NCBI GenBank assembly: GCA_017527415.1
Contig: JAFXQA010000004.1
Location: forward strand, 1-55,422
Length of the DNA: 55,422 nucleotides
Reading direction: 5' to 3'
Origin: Bacteroidales bacterium
GTDB taxonomy: Bacteria > Bacteroidota > Bacteroidia > Bacteroidales > UBA932
A model generated the notes under the pieces. The model had not been told where the DNA came from, did not search any database, and worked only from the letters and a program-made list of their open reading frames with translations. This document shows, piece after piece, positions 44,457 through 52,857 of the stretch (position 1 is its first letter; every line of letters begins with the position of its first letter). Position numbers and translations under genes: made by a program.

Positions 44457-44747
44457 TTAAATGTTAGCGTAGAAGTCAATCTTATCTTCACCTGCAAGAG
44501 TGACATAAGCCTTCTTGAAGTGATTCATACGGCCGCGCAGAAGCCCCGCCTTGGTGTAGCGGCTCTTACGCTTGCCATGATAATTGACGGTATTGACATC
44601 GGCAACGGATACGCCATAGAGCTTCTCCACTGCGTCCTTGATCTGAAGCTTGTTCGCCTTGCGGTCTACCACAAAGCCGTAGCGGTTCAATTTGTCGCCC
44701 TGAGCCGTCAGCTTCTCTGTTACTATTGGCTTAATGATTATTCCCAT
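44457..44747 (-). CDS. rplW: 50S ribosomal protein L23
   Basis: 96 residues; docking site for trigger factor and SRP at the tunnel exit. [20 protein letters not shown] and [20 protein letters not shown] are diagnostic. Between rplD (8 bp) and rplB. Confidence 0.97.
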   Translation of the reverse strand: MGIIIKPIVTEKLTAQGDKLNRYGFVVDRKANKLQIKDAVEKLYGVSVADVNTVNYHGKRKSRYTKAGLLRGRMNHFKKAYVTLAGEDKIDFYANI

Positions 44748-44755
44748 CGCTCAAA

Positions 44756-45382
44756 TTATTTTTTCCTTTCTGCGAGGATGTCCTGCACGCCGTCAACCAT
44801 CACGAGAGTGTTGGCCTTGACGATTGCGTAGGTGTTGATTTCATCAACGGTGATGACATCTGCATAAGGAAGGTTACGGGATGAAAGGAAAATATTGTCG
44901 GAGTTCGCAGGAAGGACAAAGAGAACGTTGCGCTCGCCAGCCTTCAGGTTGGTGAGGATCTGTGCGAATTCCTTGGTCTTCGGAGCGTCCATCACGAAGG
45001 GCTCTACCATCACGATTGCCTTATCCTGAGCCTTGTAGCTGAGGGCGGAGCAACGTGCGAGGGACTTGACCTTCTTGTTGAGCTTGCTGTGATAGAAACG
45101 GGGCACGGGGCCGAATACGCGGCCGCCGCCTACGAAAATGTTAGCCTTGAGCGAGCCGTGGCGTGCGCCGCCGCCGCCTTTCTGGCGTCCGAGTTTCTTT
45201 GTGCTGTGTGCGATTTCGCTGCGGTCCTTGGTCTTGGCGTTGCCATGACGCTGGTTTGCGAGATACTGCACTACGTCGAGATAGATGGCGTGATCATTGG
45301 GCTGGATGCCGAAGATGTCCTCTGCGAGGTCAACCTTCTTTCCGGACTCTGTTCCGTCGATTTTGTAAACAGGAAGTTTCAT
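44756..45382 (-). CDS. rplD: 50S ribosomal protein L4
   Basis: 208 residues; its loop lines the exit tunnel. RQKGGGGARHGSLKANIFVG and GGGRVFGPVPRFYHSKLNKK are diagnostic. In E. coli L4 represses the S10 operon; whether that applies here is unknown. Two bp after rplC. Confidence 0.97.
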   Translation of the reverse strand: MKLPVYKIDGTESGKKVDLAEDIFGIQPNDHAIYLDVVQYLANQRHGNAKTKDRSEIAHSTKKLGRQKGGGGARHGSLKANIFVGGGRVFGPVPRFYHSKLNKKVKSLARCSALSYKAQDKAIVMVEPFVMDAPKTKEFAQILTNLKAGERNVLFVLPANSDNIFLSSRNLPYADVITVDEINTYAIVKANTLVMVDGVQDILAERKK

Positions 45383-45384
45383 AA

Positions 45385-46011
45385 TTACGCCTCCAAAATT
45401 AAGTAAGAACCCTTGGCCCCGGGTACGGAACCTTTGACTACGAGAAGATTGTTCTCAGGGATGACCTTGAGGACCTGAAGGTTGAACACCTTGACGCGGT
45501 CCTGACCCATGTGCCCTGCCATGCGCATTCCGGGGAATACGCGGGAAGGCCATGAAGATGCGCCCATTGAACCGGGGTGACGCAGACGGTTGTGCTGACC
45601 GTGGGTCTTTCCGCCGACACCGGCAAAGCCGTGGCGGTGCACAACGCCCTGGAAACCCTTACCTTTGGAAGTACCGACTACGTCCACGAATGCAACATCC
45701 TCGGTGAAGATGTCGGCAACGGTGAGCGTGTCGCCAAGCTTGAGCTCTCCCTGGAAGTCCGCCTCAAATTCGACGAGCTTGCGCATAGGAGCAACCCCTG
45801 CCTTTGCAAAGTGACCCTGGAGGGCCTTGCTGGCGTGCTTTTCTGTTGTTTCGTCATAGGCAAGCTGCACTGCGGCATAGCCGTCTTTTTCAACAGTGCG
45901 GATTTGCGTGACAACGCACGGACCAGCCTCGATGACGGTGCATGGAAGGTTCTTTCCATCAGCACCGAAAACGGAAGTCATTCCGATTTTCTTTCCAATT
46001 AATCCAGGCAT
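45385..46011 (-). CDS. rplC: 50S ribosomal protein L3, first gene of the upstream half-cluster
   Basis: 208 residues; initiates 23S rRNA assembly. [40 protein letters not shown] and [20 protein letters not shown] are diagnostic. rpsJ, which usually precedes rplC, is absent; a perfect promoter and the divergent dacA gene are found instead. Confidence 0.98.
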   Translation of the reverse strand: MPGLIGKKIGMTSVFGADGKNLPCTVIEAGPCVVTQIRTVEKDGYAAVQLAYDETTEKHASKALQGHFAKAGVAPMRKLVEFEADFQGELKLGDTLTVADIFTEDVAFVDVVGTSKGKGFQGVVHRHGFAGVGGKTHGQHNRLRHPGSMGASSWPSRVFPGMRMAGHMGQDRVKVFNLQVLKVIPENNLLVVKGSVPGAKGSYLILEA

Positions 46012-46071
46012 TGGTTTGTTAACTAATTGTTTACTAATACTTTAACAAAGTAACCCCTTTTTTGGGGGCTG

Positions 46072-46102
46072 CAAATATACGATTTATTTTCCAAATAACA
46101 AA
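46072..46102 (-). promoter_or_regulatory. Promoter of the rplC-to-rpsC operon
   Basis: On the minus strand TTTG (46099-46102), a 19-bp spacer and TATATTTG (46072-46079), a full consensus match. Its leader to rplC is about 55 nt and includes a C/G-rich hairpin-prone stretch (AACCCC and GGGGTT-like) around 46045-46070. Confidence 0.85.
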
Positions 46103-46119
46103 GGAATAAAAGTTTTTGC

Positions 46120-46127
46120 TATCTTTG
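46120..46127 (+). promoter_or_regulatory. -7 element of the dacA operon promoter
   Basis: TATCTTTG, 7 bp before the first possible ATG of dacA (46135), so the message would be almost leaderless. It is divergent from the rplC promoter. No clear -33 TTTG. Confidence 0.5.
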
Positions 46128-46134
46128 TGCTGAT

Positions 46135-46938
46135 ATGATGATTTTGGATATTCTCGGGTTCCTTCACCTGGGTTTCGCAGATATAATAGACATAATAGTT
46201 GTGGCGCTGATCCTTTATGTAGCCTTCCGCTGGCTCAGGGGATCCAGCGCGGTGAACATCTTCATCGCCATCCTGATGCTCTTCGTCATCCGGATTGTTG
46301 CGGTGGCCATGAACATGAAACTGCTGTCCGCCCTGCTGGATACTATAATCGACGTGGGCGCCATCGCGCTGATCGTCATATTCCAGCCGGAAATCCGCCA
46401 GTTCCTAAGCCGTATGGGGCGCTCCACGGGCATCACGGGCGAACGCAGCGGTTTGCTCGAGCGCCTCTTCGGCAGCAATGCACATGCCCTCGACGACGAA
46501 TCCGCAAAGGAGCTCTCCAGGGCGTGCTTCGAGATGGCCGAACAAAGAACCGGCGCACTGATAGTCTTGAGGCACAAGAACCCCCTGCAGGACATTCTGG
46601 ACTCCGGCGACACCATCGACGCCGACATCCGCTCCAGCCTGATCGAGAATATCTTCTTCAAGGATTCTCCCCTCCACGACGGAGCCGTGATCATTGCCGG
46701 GAACCGCATCCTGGCGGCACGCTGCACCCTTCCCATCACGGAACGGACCGACATCCCCTCCAAATACGGGATGCGCCACAAGGCCGCAGTGGGCATCAGC
46801 GAACGCAGCGATGCCGACGTGATAGTTGTAAGCGAGCAGCGCGGGACCATCTCCTTCGTGAGGGACGGGATTATCACCCGCGTAGACAGCCGCAACCAGC
46901 TCAAACTACTGCTGGACCCGCCCAAGAAAGAAAACTAG
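46135..46938 (+). CDS. cdaA: Diadenylate cyclase (c-di-AMP synthase), CdaA type
   Basis: The 267-residue product has three N-terminal transmembrane helices (about 5-80) and a DAC domain. It joins two ATP into c-di-AMP, a messenger in osmotic and wall control. Motifs: ALIVLRHKNPLQDILDSGDT, SPLHDGAVIIAGNRILAARC (DGA) and MRHKAAVGISERSDADVIVV. The second catalytic motif, usually RHR, reads RHK here. The ATG at 46135 or 46138 may be used. First gene of a plus-strand operon with mutS2, yraN, a GDP-mannose enzyme and an M20 deacylase. Confidence 0.92.
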   Translation: MMILDILGFLHLGFADIIDIIVVALILYVAFRWLRGSSAVNIFIAILMLFVIRIVAVAMNMKLLSALLDTIIDVGAIALIVIFQPEIRQFLSRMGRSTGITGERSGLLERLFGSNAHALDDESAKELSRACFEMAEQRTGALIVLRHKNPLQDILDSGDTIDADIRSSLIENIFFKDSPLHDGAVIIAGNRILAARCTLPITERTDIPSKYGMRHKAAVGISERSDADVIVVSEQRGTISFVRDGIITRVDSRNQLKLLLDPPKKEN

Positions 46939-46941
46939 ACC

Positions 46942-49407
46942 GTGGAAGAAAGCATACAGAAACTGGAGGCCAAACTTGGATTCGACCGGATCAGGGCCAT
47001 GATCGCCGACCGCTGCAGCACGGACTATGCCAGCAGCAAGGTGATGGAAGAGGCTTTCTGCACTTCGGCTGAATTCATCCGCCGAAGGCTCCTGCTTACG
47101 GACGAGATGCGCCTCGTGCTGATGTTCGAAGAGAGTTTCCCCACCACCGGATACATCGATGCCATTTCTTTTCTGGAGCCGCTGGAGAAGGATGGCACAC
47201 GAATCGACGTACTCAGCCTGGGCAAGCTGAAGACCATGCTGGATACTACCAGGAGGATCGTTCACTTCTTCTCGAGCGTCAAGGACGGCATCTACCCCAA
47301 CCTCAAGGGGCTGGCCCGCAGCGTAAGCGTCTTCCCGGAAGTTCAACGGCGCATCGAGCAGATCCTGGACAAGTACGGGGACATCAAGGATTCCGCCTCG
47401 GATACCCTTTTCGACATACGCAAGAGCCTCCGGAACAAGGAGGGAGCCATCTCCAAAAAGGCCGCTGCGATCCTCTCGCAGGCACAGGCGGCCGGGCTGG
47501 CCGATTCCGATGCCGGGGTTACGGTGCGCGAAGGGAAATACCTCATCCCGGTGGCTGCGTCCTCCAAGCGCAAACTCAACGGCTTCGTGTACGGGGAATC
47601 CGCCAGCGGCAAGACATCCTTCATAGAGCCTGCGGAACTGATCGAGCTGGAGAACGAGATTGCTGAACTGCACTTTGCCGAAACCCGGGAGGTCGAGCGT
47701 ATCCTCCTGGAATTCACCGACTTCCTTCGCCCATACGTTCCTGAGCTCCTGGGCAGCGCAGCCTTCATCGGGGAGATAGACTTCCTGATGGCGAAGGCGC
47801 GTACCGCCCTGGACCTCCGCGCCGGCATGCCGGTAATTGCGGATGACGGGACGCTGAATCTGCGCAAAGCCCGCCATCCCCTGCTGGAAAAGGCACTGGA
47901 AAAGGAAAGCCGCAGCATAGTGCCCCAGTCGGTCACCCTCACCCCCGAGAAACACATTCTGCTGATTTCCGGGCCGAATGCCGGAGGCAAATCCGTATGC
48001 CTCAAAACCGTGGGCCTTCTCCAGTACATGTTCCAGTGGGGCATGCTGATCCCCACATCCGAGAGCTCGGAAATGCCTGTGTTCGACCGTATTGCAGTCA
48101 GCATAGGGGACGACCAGTCCCTCGAAAACGACCTCTCCACCTACTCCTCGTTCCTTGCGGACATGAAGGAGATGCTCTCGTATGCGGACGCGCGCACGCT
48201 GATATTAATAGATGAGTTCGGCTCGGGCACGGAGCCTGCGGCCGGCGGCGCGATTGCCGAGTCCATCCTCGCGGAACTGGACAGGCGAGGCACCTACGGG
48301 GTAATCACCACCCACTACACCAACCTCAAACTATATGCTTCCGGTGCCGGCTCCGGAGTAGTGAACGGGGCCATGCTCTTTGATGCGGCCAAAATCGAGC
48401 CGCTGTTCGTGCTGGAAACGGGCCTGCCGGGTAATTCCTTCGCTTTCGAGCTGGCGCGGAAGATGGGCCTGCCGGAAGCCATCGTCCACGATGCCGAAAC
48501 ACGTGCCGGCGAGGAATACGTGGGCATTGAACGCAACCTTCGCAAGATAGTGCGGCGCCGCAAGGCCCTGGACGAGAAGTTGCAGAAGGTAAAATCCACC
48601 GACAAGGAACTGGAAGGCCTGACTGCCAAATACCAGAAGGAACTGGAAGACATCCGGGACCAGAAGAAGAAGATTCTGGAGAACGCCAAAAAAGAGGCGG
48701 AAGACATAGTGAAGGGTGCAGGCAGACAGGTGGAGCGTACGATACGTGAAATCAAGGAAAGCCAGGCCGACAAGGAGCGCACCAAGGCCGCCAGGGCCGA
48801 CCTGCAGGGCTTTCTGGGAGCATTGGAGCAGAAGAAAACCAAAGATGAGTATATAGACCGCAAGCTGGAGAAACTTCAGAAGAAGCAGGGCAGGCAGGAT
48901 ACCCGCGAACCGGCGGTTCCCGTACAGAAAGACGGGTCTTTGAAAGTAGGAGAGAAGGTGAAGGTGAAAGCATCCGGCATGGTGGGAGAAGTTTCCAGAG
49001 TGTCGGCCAAGGCCGTGACCGTCATCATAGGCAGCATCAGCAGCACCATGTCTCCGGATTCGGTGGAACGCATATCCTCGAACGAATTCCGTGAGATCTC
49101 CCGCAAGGTGTTCAGCAAGCCCGTGCAGAGGGTGGACGCGAACATCACCACCCGCAAACTCTCTTTCAAGCCGGAAATCGACCTGAGGGGGGCACGTCTG
49201 CAGGAAGCGCTGGAAGCGGTGATGCACTACTGCGACGATGCCCAGATGCTGGGAGTGCGTAACGTCCGCATCATCCACGGCAAGGGCACCGGAGTGCTGC
49301 GCGAAGAGATACAGAAATATCTCCGGACCGTGCCGGGAGTGGCCTCCGTGGCCGATGAAGATATACGCCACGGCGGAACGGGGGTCACAATTGTAGAGTT
49401 CGAGTGA
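46942..49407 (+). CDS. mutS2: Endonuclease MutS2
   Basis: 821 residues starting at GTG, 3 bp after dacA. MutS2 suppresses homologous recombination and can act on collided ribosomes. Features: a MutS core, the ATPase motifs SGPNAGGKSVCLKTVG (Walker A), LILIDEFGSGTEPAAGGAIA (Walker B) and TTHYTNLKLYA, a long charged coiled coil (about 515-625), and a C-terminal Smr domain (IDLRGARLQEALEAVMHYCD, RIIHGKGTGVLREEI). It lacks the mismatch-binding N-terminal domain of MutS. Confidence 0.96.
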   Translation: MEESIQKLEAKLGFDRIRAMIADRCSTDYASSKVMEEAFCTSAEFIRRRLLLTDEMRLVLMFEESFPTTGYIDAISFLEPLEKDGTRIDVLSLGKLKTMLDTTRRIVHFFSSVKDGIYPNLKGLARSVSVFPEVQRRIEQILDKYGDIKDSASDTLFDIRKSLRNKEGAISKKAAAILSQAQAAGLADSDAGVTVREGKYLIPVAASSKRKLNGFVYGESASGKTSFIEPAELIELENEIAELHFAETREVERILLEFTDFLRPYVPELLGSAAFIGEIDFLMAKARTALDLRAGMPVIADDGTLNLRKARHPLLEKALEKESRSIVPQSVTLTPEKHILLISGPNAGGKSVCLKTVGLLQYMFQWGMLIPTSESSEMPVFDRIAVSIGDDQSLENDLSTYSSFLADMKEMLSYADARTLILIDEFGSGTEPAAGGAIAESILAELDRRGTYGVITTHYTNLKLYASGAGSGVVNGAMLFDAAKIEPLFVLETGLPGNSFAFELARKMGLPEAIVHDAETRAGEEYVGIERNLRKIVRRRKALDEKLQKVKSTDKELEGLTAKYQKELEDIRDQKKKILENAKKEAEDIVKGAGRQVERTIREIKESQADKERTKAARADLQGFLGALEQKKTKDEYIDRKLEKLQKKQGRQDTREPAVPVQKDGSLKVGEKVKVKASGMVGEVSRVSAKAVTVIIGSISSTMSPDSVERISSNEFREISRKVFSKPVQRVDANITTRKLSFKPEIDLRGARLQEALEAVMHYCDDAQMLGVRNVRIIHGKGTGVLREEIQKYLRTVPGVASVADEDIRHGGTGVTIVEFE

Positions 49408-49772
49408 TGGATGCGACCGGCAAGAAGGGAGAGGATGCAGCCTGCGTCTGGCTGGTCTCGCACGGGCACACGGTGCTCGAAAGGAACTGGAGAGGCGGAA
49501 GATGTGAGATCGACATAATCACCGCCGACGGTTCAGGCCTGCATTTTGTGGAGGTAAAGGCCCGGAAGGCGCCCGCTGCAGCGGACCCGCTGGTCAATGT
49601 GACTGCCTCGAAGCAGAAGCACCTGGTGAAGGCAGCCCTTCAGTACCTGCATTCCGGAGGGCGTCGGTTTGCCGATGCGGAAGTTTATTTTGACATTATA
49701 ACAGTAATCATAGGTTCAGAAACCACATACATTCAATATTACCCACAAGCTTTTATACCAATATATGACTGA
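49407..49772 (+). CDS. YraN family (UPF0102) endonuclease-like protein
   Basis: 121 residues. The PD-(D/E)xK-type nuclease pattern is visible: GKKGEDAACVWLVSHGHTVL, NWRGGRCEIDIITADGSGLH, FVEVKARK. It resembles small Holliday-junction-resolvase-fold proteins; the cellular role is not well defined. ATG overlaps the mutS2 stop (TGATG), and the 3' end overlaps the next gene by 8 bp. Confidence 0.88.
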   Translation: MDATGKKGEDAACVWLVSHGHTVLERNWRGGRCEIDIITADGSGLHFVEVKARKAPAAADPLVNVTASKQKHLVKAALQYLHSGGRRFADAEVYFDIITVIIGSETTYIQYYPQAFIPIYD

Positions 49773-50859
49773 CCATAGATACTGCGTTATTCTCGCCGGA
49801 GGCATAGGCACGAGATTCTGGCCCCTCAGCCGCGAGTACAGGCCCAAACAGTTCCTCAAAGTATGGAACCAGGAGAAGAGTTTCATCCGCTACACGTTCG
49901 AGCGCATGGCGCGCACCGTGCCGGTGCAGAACATCCTGGTGGCAACCCTCGCGGGCTACAAGGACCTCGTGCGGGAGCACCTTCCTGAACTCCCGGAAGA
50001 GAATATCATCCTGGAGCCATACGGCAGGAACACAGCGGTGACCATCGCCTACTGCTCCCTGCTGCTTCAGGAGCGGGACCCCGATGCCGTCATGGTGGCT
50101 GTTCCGTCCGACCACGACATCTCGGACGATGCAATGTTCGACCTCAACATGGCCCGTGCGATAGACTATGCCGCCACGAATGACGTCCTGCTGACGCTGG
50201 GCATAGTTCCGACACGCCCGGACACGAACTTCGGCTATGTTCAGGTAACCGGAGGAAAGGATGCATGGACATCCGGGGATCCCGTGCAGGCAAAGACCTT
50301 TACCGAGAAACCGGATATGGAACTGGCAAAAGTGTTCCTGGACAGCGGAGAATTCCTCTGGAACAGCGGTATCTTTACCTGGAAGGTTTCCGTGGTTCTG
50401 GCGGAGATGCGCAAATACTGCCCCGACCTGGTCCGGCTCTGGGACGGATGGGAAAATGTTCCGGCCAGTGAACGGGACGCATTCGCAGAAAGGGCTTACT
50501 CCGACAGCATGCGCATTTCCATCGACTACGCCCTGATGGAGAAATCGGACAATGTCTGGGTTCTCCCGGCAAAGTTCGTCTGGAGCGATATCGGCAGCTG
50601 GAGCACTCTGTATGAGGCCGTGGCCGACAAGTCGGCCGACGCCAACGCCATTGCAGTGTATGGCAAACTGCTCGCAAAAGACATCTCCGGCAGCATACTC
50701 GTCGGCACCGAATCCGGCAAACTGTTAGCTGTCAGCAACCTGAAAGATTTCATGGTGATCGACACCGACAAAGTGCTTATGGTATGCCCCCGCGACGACC
50801 GCAAATTCCAGGAAATCCTTTCGGAGGTCGCCCTGCCGGAATACAGTGAATTCAAATAG
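49765..50859 (+). CDS. manC: Mannose-1-phosphate guanylyltransferase
   Basis: The 364-residue product has the nucleotidyltransferase motif ILAGGIGTRFWPLSREYRPK near the N-terminus, followed by QFL, EPYGRNTAVTIAYCSLL, VPSDHDI, FTEKPD and SDIGSWSTLYEAV. It makes GDP-mannose from mannose 1-phosphate and GTP for polysaccharide or glycoprotein synthesis. Length matches the single-domain form without the isomerase domain. Confidence 0.93.
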   Translation: MTDHRYCVILAGGIGTRFWPLSREYRPKQFLKVWNQEKSFIRYTFERMARTVPVQNILVATLAGYKDLVREHLPELPEENIILEPYGRNTAVTIAYCSLLLQERDPDAVMVAVPSDHDISDDAMFDLNMARAIDYAATNDVLLTLGIVPTRPDTNFGYVQVTGGKDAWTSGDPVQAKTFTEKPDMELAKVFLDSGEFLWNSGIFTWKVSVVLAEMRKYCPDLVRLWDGWENVPASERDAFAERAYSDSMRISIDYALMEKSDNVWVLPAKFVWSDIGSWSTLYEAVADKSADANAIAVYGKLLAKDISGSILVGTESGKLLAVSNLKDFMVIDTDKVLMVCPRDDRKFQEILSEVALPEYSEFK

Positions 50860-50866
50860 ACTACAG

Positions 50867-51853
50867 ATGATAGATTACGGACTGTTCGAGGATATCCTGG
50901 GTTTCGACTCCACGTCGGGCAAGGAGAGGCCGCTGGCAGAGTTTCTGGCCAGGCGGCTGAAGGCCCACAAGGTGGAGACTTTCGAAGTGGGTGACGGGAC
51001 GCTCAACCTGCTCTTCAGCTGGGGTGTGCCACGAGTAGTATACTGCACTCACATCGATACAGTGCCGCCGTATATTGCACCTACCGTCGGCGAGACCGAG
51101 GTCCGCGGACGCGGGAGCTGCGACGCAAAAGGACAGATAATCGCCTTGTATACAGCATGTTGCGAGCTTGCTGCCAACGGTCGGGATGGGTTTGGGCTGC
51201 TGCTCCTGAGCGGCGAGGAAACCGGATCCTGGGGAGCAAAGGCCTTTGCAAAACTCCCCTTCAAAGCAGACCTGCTTGTGATAGGCGAACCCACCGAGAA
51301 CAAGATGGTTTCTGCCTCAAAAGGCACCAAGGCATATGAGGTGGTTTTCCACGGCGAGCCCTTTCACTCCGGCTATCCGCAGTTCGGGCTAAGTGCGGTG
51401 AATTTGTTCGTAGATTTTGTCAACGAGCTTCGGGCAAAGAGTTTTCCTTTCGACGACGTGCTTGGGGAAACTACATACAATATAGGTAAGTTGGTGAGTG
51501 ACAATCCCCAGAACATACTGAGCCCGGAGCTGCAGTGCCGCCTGTATTTCCGCACCACTTTCGCATCGGATGCCCTGGTGCACGAATGGATGATGCGCGA
51601 CGTTGCAGCCCATCCCCATATCGAAGTCAGCCACATCGGAGGCGACATCCCGGCATCCTATCTGACATTCGAAGGCTTCCCCGCCAGCCCGGCTTCGTTC
51701 GGGACGGACGCCCCGCATCTTCTGAACTTCCGCCGCAAGATTATCTGCGGCCCCGGCAGCATACGCCACGCCCACCGCGACGACGAACATGTGCTGGTCG
51801 CCGACCTTGAGCAGGCGGTGAGCAATTATGTAAGGTTTTTCGAGCTGGCCTAG
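50867..51853 (+). CDS. M20 family metallo-deacylase (ArgE/DapE-like)
   Basis: 328 residues. Dinuclear zinc motifs: YCTHIDTVPP, GRGSCDAKGQ, LLSGEETGSWG, VIGEPTENK and the late HAHRDDEH. Relatives remove acyl groups from N-acetyl- or N-succinyl-ornithine/citrulline, diaminopimelate precursors or related amino acids; no arginine genes are adjacent, so the substrate is open. The downstream asd gene would fit a lysine role but is on the other strand. ATG at 50867 is preferred; a GTG 21 bp upstream overlaps manC. Its stop overlaps the asd stop (CTAG). Confidence 0.85.
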   Translation: MIDYGLFEDILGFDSTSGKERPLAEFLARRLKAHKVETFEVGDGTLNLLFSWGVPRVVYCTHIDTVPPYIAPTVGETEVRGRGSCDAKGQIIALYTACCELAANGRDGFGLLLLSGEETGSWGAKAFAKLPFKADLLVIGEPTENKMVSASKGTKAYEVVFHGEPFHSGYPQFGLSAVNLFVDFVNELRAKSFPFDDVLGETTYNIGKLVSDNPQNILSPELQCRLYFRTTFASDALVHEWMMRDVAAHPHIEVSHIGGDIPASYLTFEGFPASPASFGTDAPHLLNFRRKIICGPGSIRHAHRDDEHVLVADLEQAVSNYVRFFELA

Positions 51854-52848
51854 ATCAGGCCCTTCTCCAGCATCAACTGTGCAATTTGCACGGCATTAGT
51901 GGCAGCACCCTTGCGGATGTTGTCGCTCACGCACCAGAAGTTGAACGTGTTCGGCTGGCTGAAGTCCTCGCGTATGCGCCCCACGAACACATCGTCCTTT
52001 CCCCAGGCATAGAGAGGCATAGGATAGACGTTGTGTGCGGGATCATCCTGCACGGTGACGCCCGGCTCGGAAGCCATCAGGGAGCGTATCTGCTCCAGGG
52101 TAAAGGGCCTGCGGGTTTCAACGTTGATGCTCTCGGAGTGCCCGCCCTGCACCGGCACGCGCACGGTGGTGGCGGTAACAGCGATGCTCTCGTCCCGAAG
52201 GATCTTTTTCGTCTCGTTCACCATCTTCATCTCTTCCTTGGTATAACCGTTCTCCAGGAAGGAGTCGATGTGGGGAAGGATGTTCTGGTCGATTGGATAA
52301 GGATAGACAGCGGGGTACTCACCCCACTTACCACCTGCCCTTTCAGTGTTCATCTGGGCGATGGCCTTGTAGCCTGTGCCGGTTACGCTCTGGTATGTAG
52401 ACACCACTATCCTCTTGATTCCCAACGCCTTATGTATGGGCGCGAGGGGCAGGACCATCTGGATCGTAGAGCAGTTGGGATTTGCGATGATGAAGTCGTC
52501 CGCGGTGAGCACGTCGCCGTTGATCTCTGGCACGACCAGCTTTTTGGAGGGGTCCATGCGCCAGTAGGAGGAATTGTCTACTACGCGGCATCCAGCCTCA
52601 GCGAAGCGGGGTGCAAGCTGATGCGAGGTCTCGCCTCCGGCACTGAAAAGCGCCAGCTGCGGCTTCGCGGCGATGGCCTCGTCGGCACTCACCACCGTCC
52701 ACTCGCGGCCCTTGAAGGCCACTTTCCGGCCAATGGATTTTTCGGACGCGACGGGGATGAGTTCATCTACCGGGAAATTCCTTTCCTCCAACACCTGGAG
52801 CATTCTTGTGCCAACCAGACCCGTGGCACCTACAAGAGCGACTTTCAT
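51850..52848 (-). CDS. asd: Aspartate-semialdehyde dehydrogenase
   Basis: 332 residues. NADPH-binding VALVGATGLVGTRMLQVLEE at the N-terminus, active-site NPNCSTIQMVLPL (catalytic Cys) and GGHSESINVETRR (catalytic His). Makes aspartate semialdehyde for Lys, Thr, Met and diaminopimelate. Nine bp after thrA, so both first steps of the aspartate family are together. Confidence 0.96.
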   Translation of the reverse strand: MKVALVGATGLVGTRMLQVLEERNFPVDELIPVASEKSIGRKVAFKGREWTVVSADEAIAAKPQLALFSAGGETSHQLAPRFAEAGCRVVDNSSYWRMDPSKKLVVPEINGDVLTADDFIIANPNCSTIQMVLPLAPIHKALGIKRIVVSTYQSVTGTGYKAIAQMNTERAGGKWGEYPAVYPYPIDQNILPHIDSFLENGYTKEEMKMVNETKKILRDESIAVTATTVRVPVQGGHSESINVETRRPFTLEQIRSLMASEPGVTVQDDPAHNVYPMPLYAWGKDDVFVGRIREDFSQPNTFNFWCVSDNIRKGAATNAVQIAQLMLEKGLI

Positions 52849-52857
52849 ATAACTATT

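Noticed and set aside
47025..49371. Long minus-strand frames opposite mutS2
   Set aside because: mutS2 shows intact ATPase and Smr motifs over this range; the antisense frames are Ser/Arg- or Leu/His-rich shadows.
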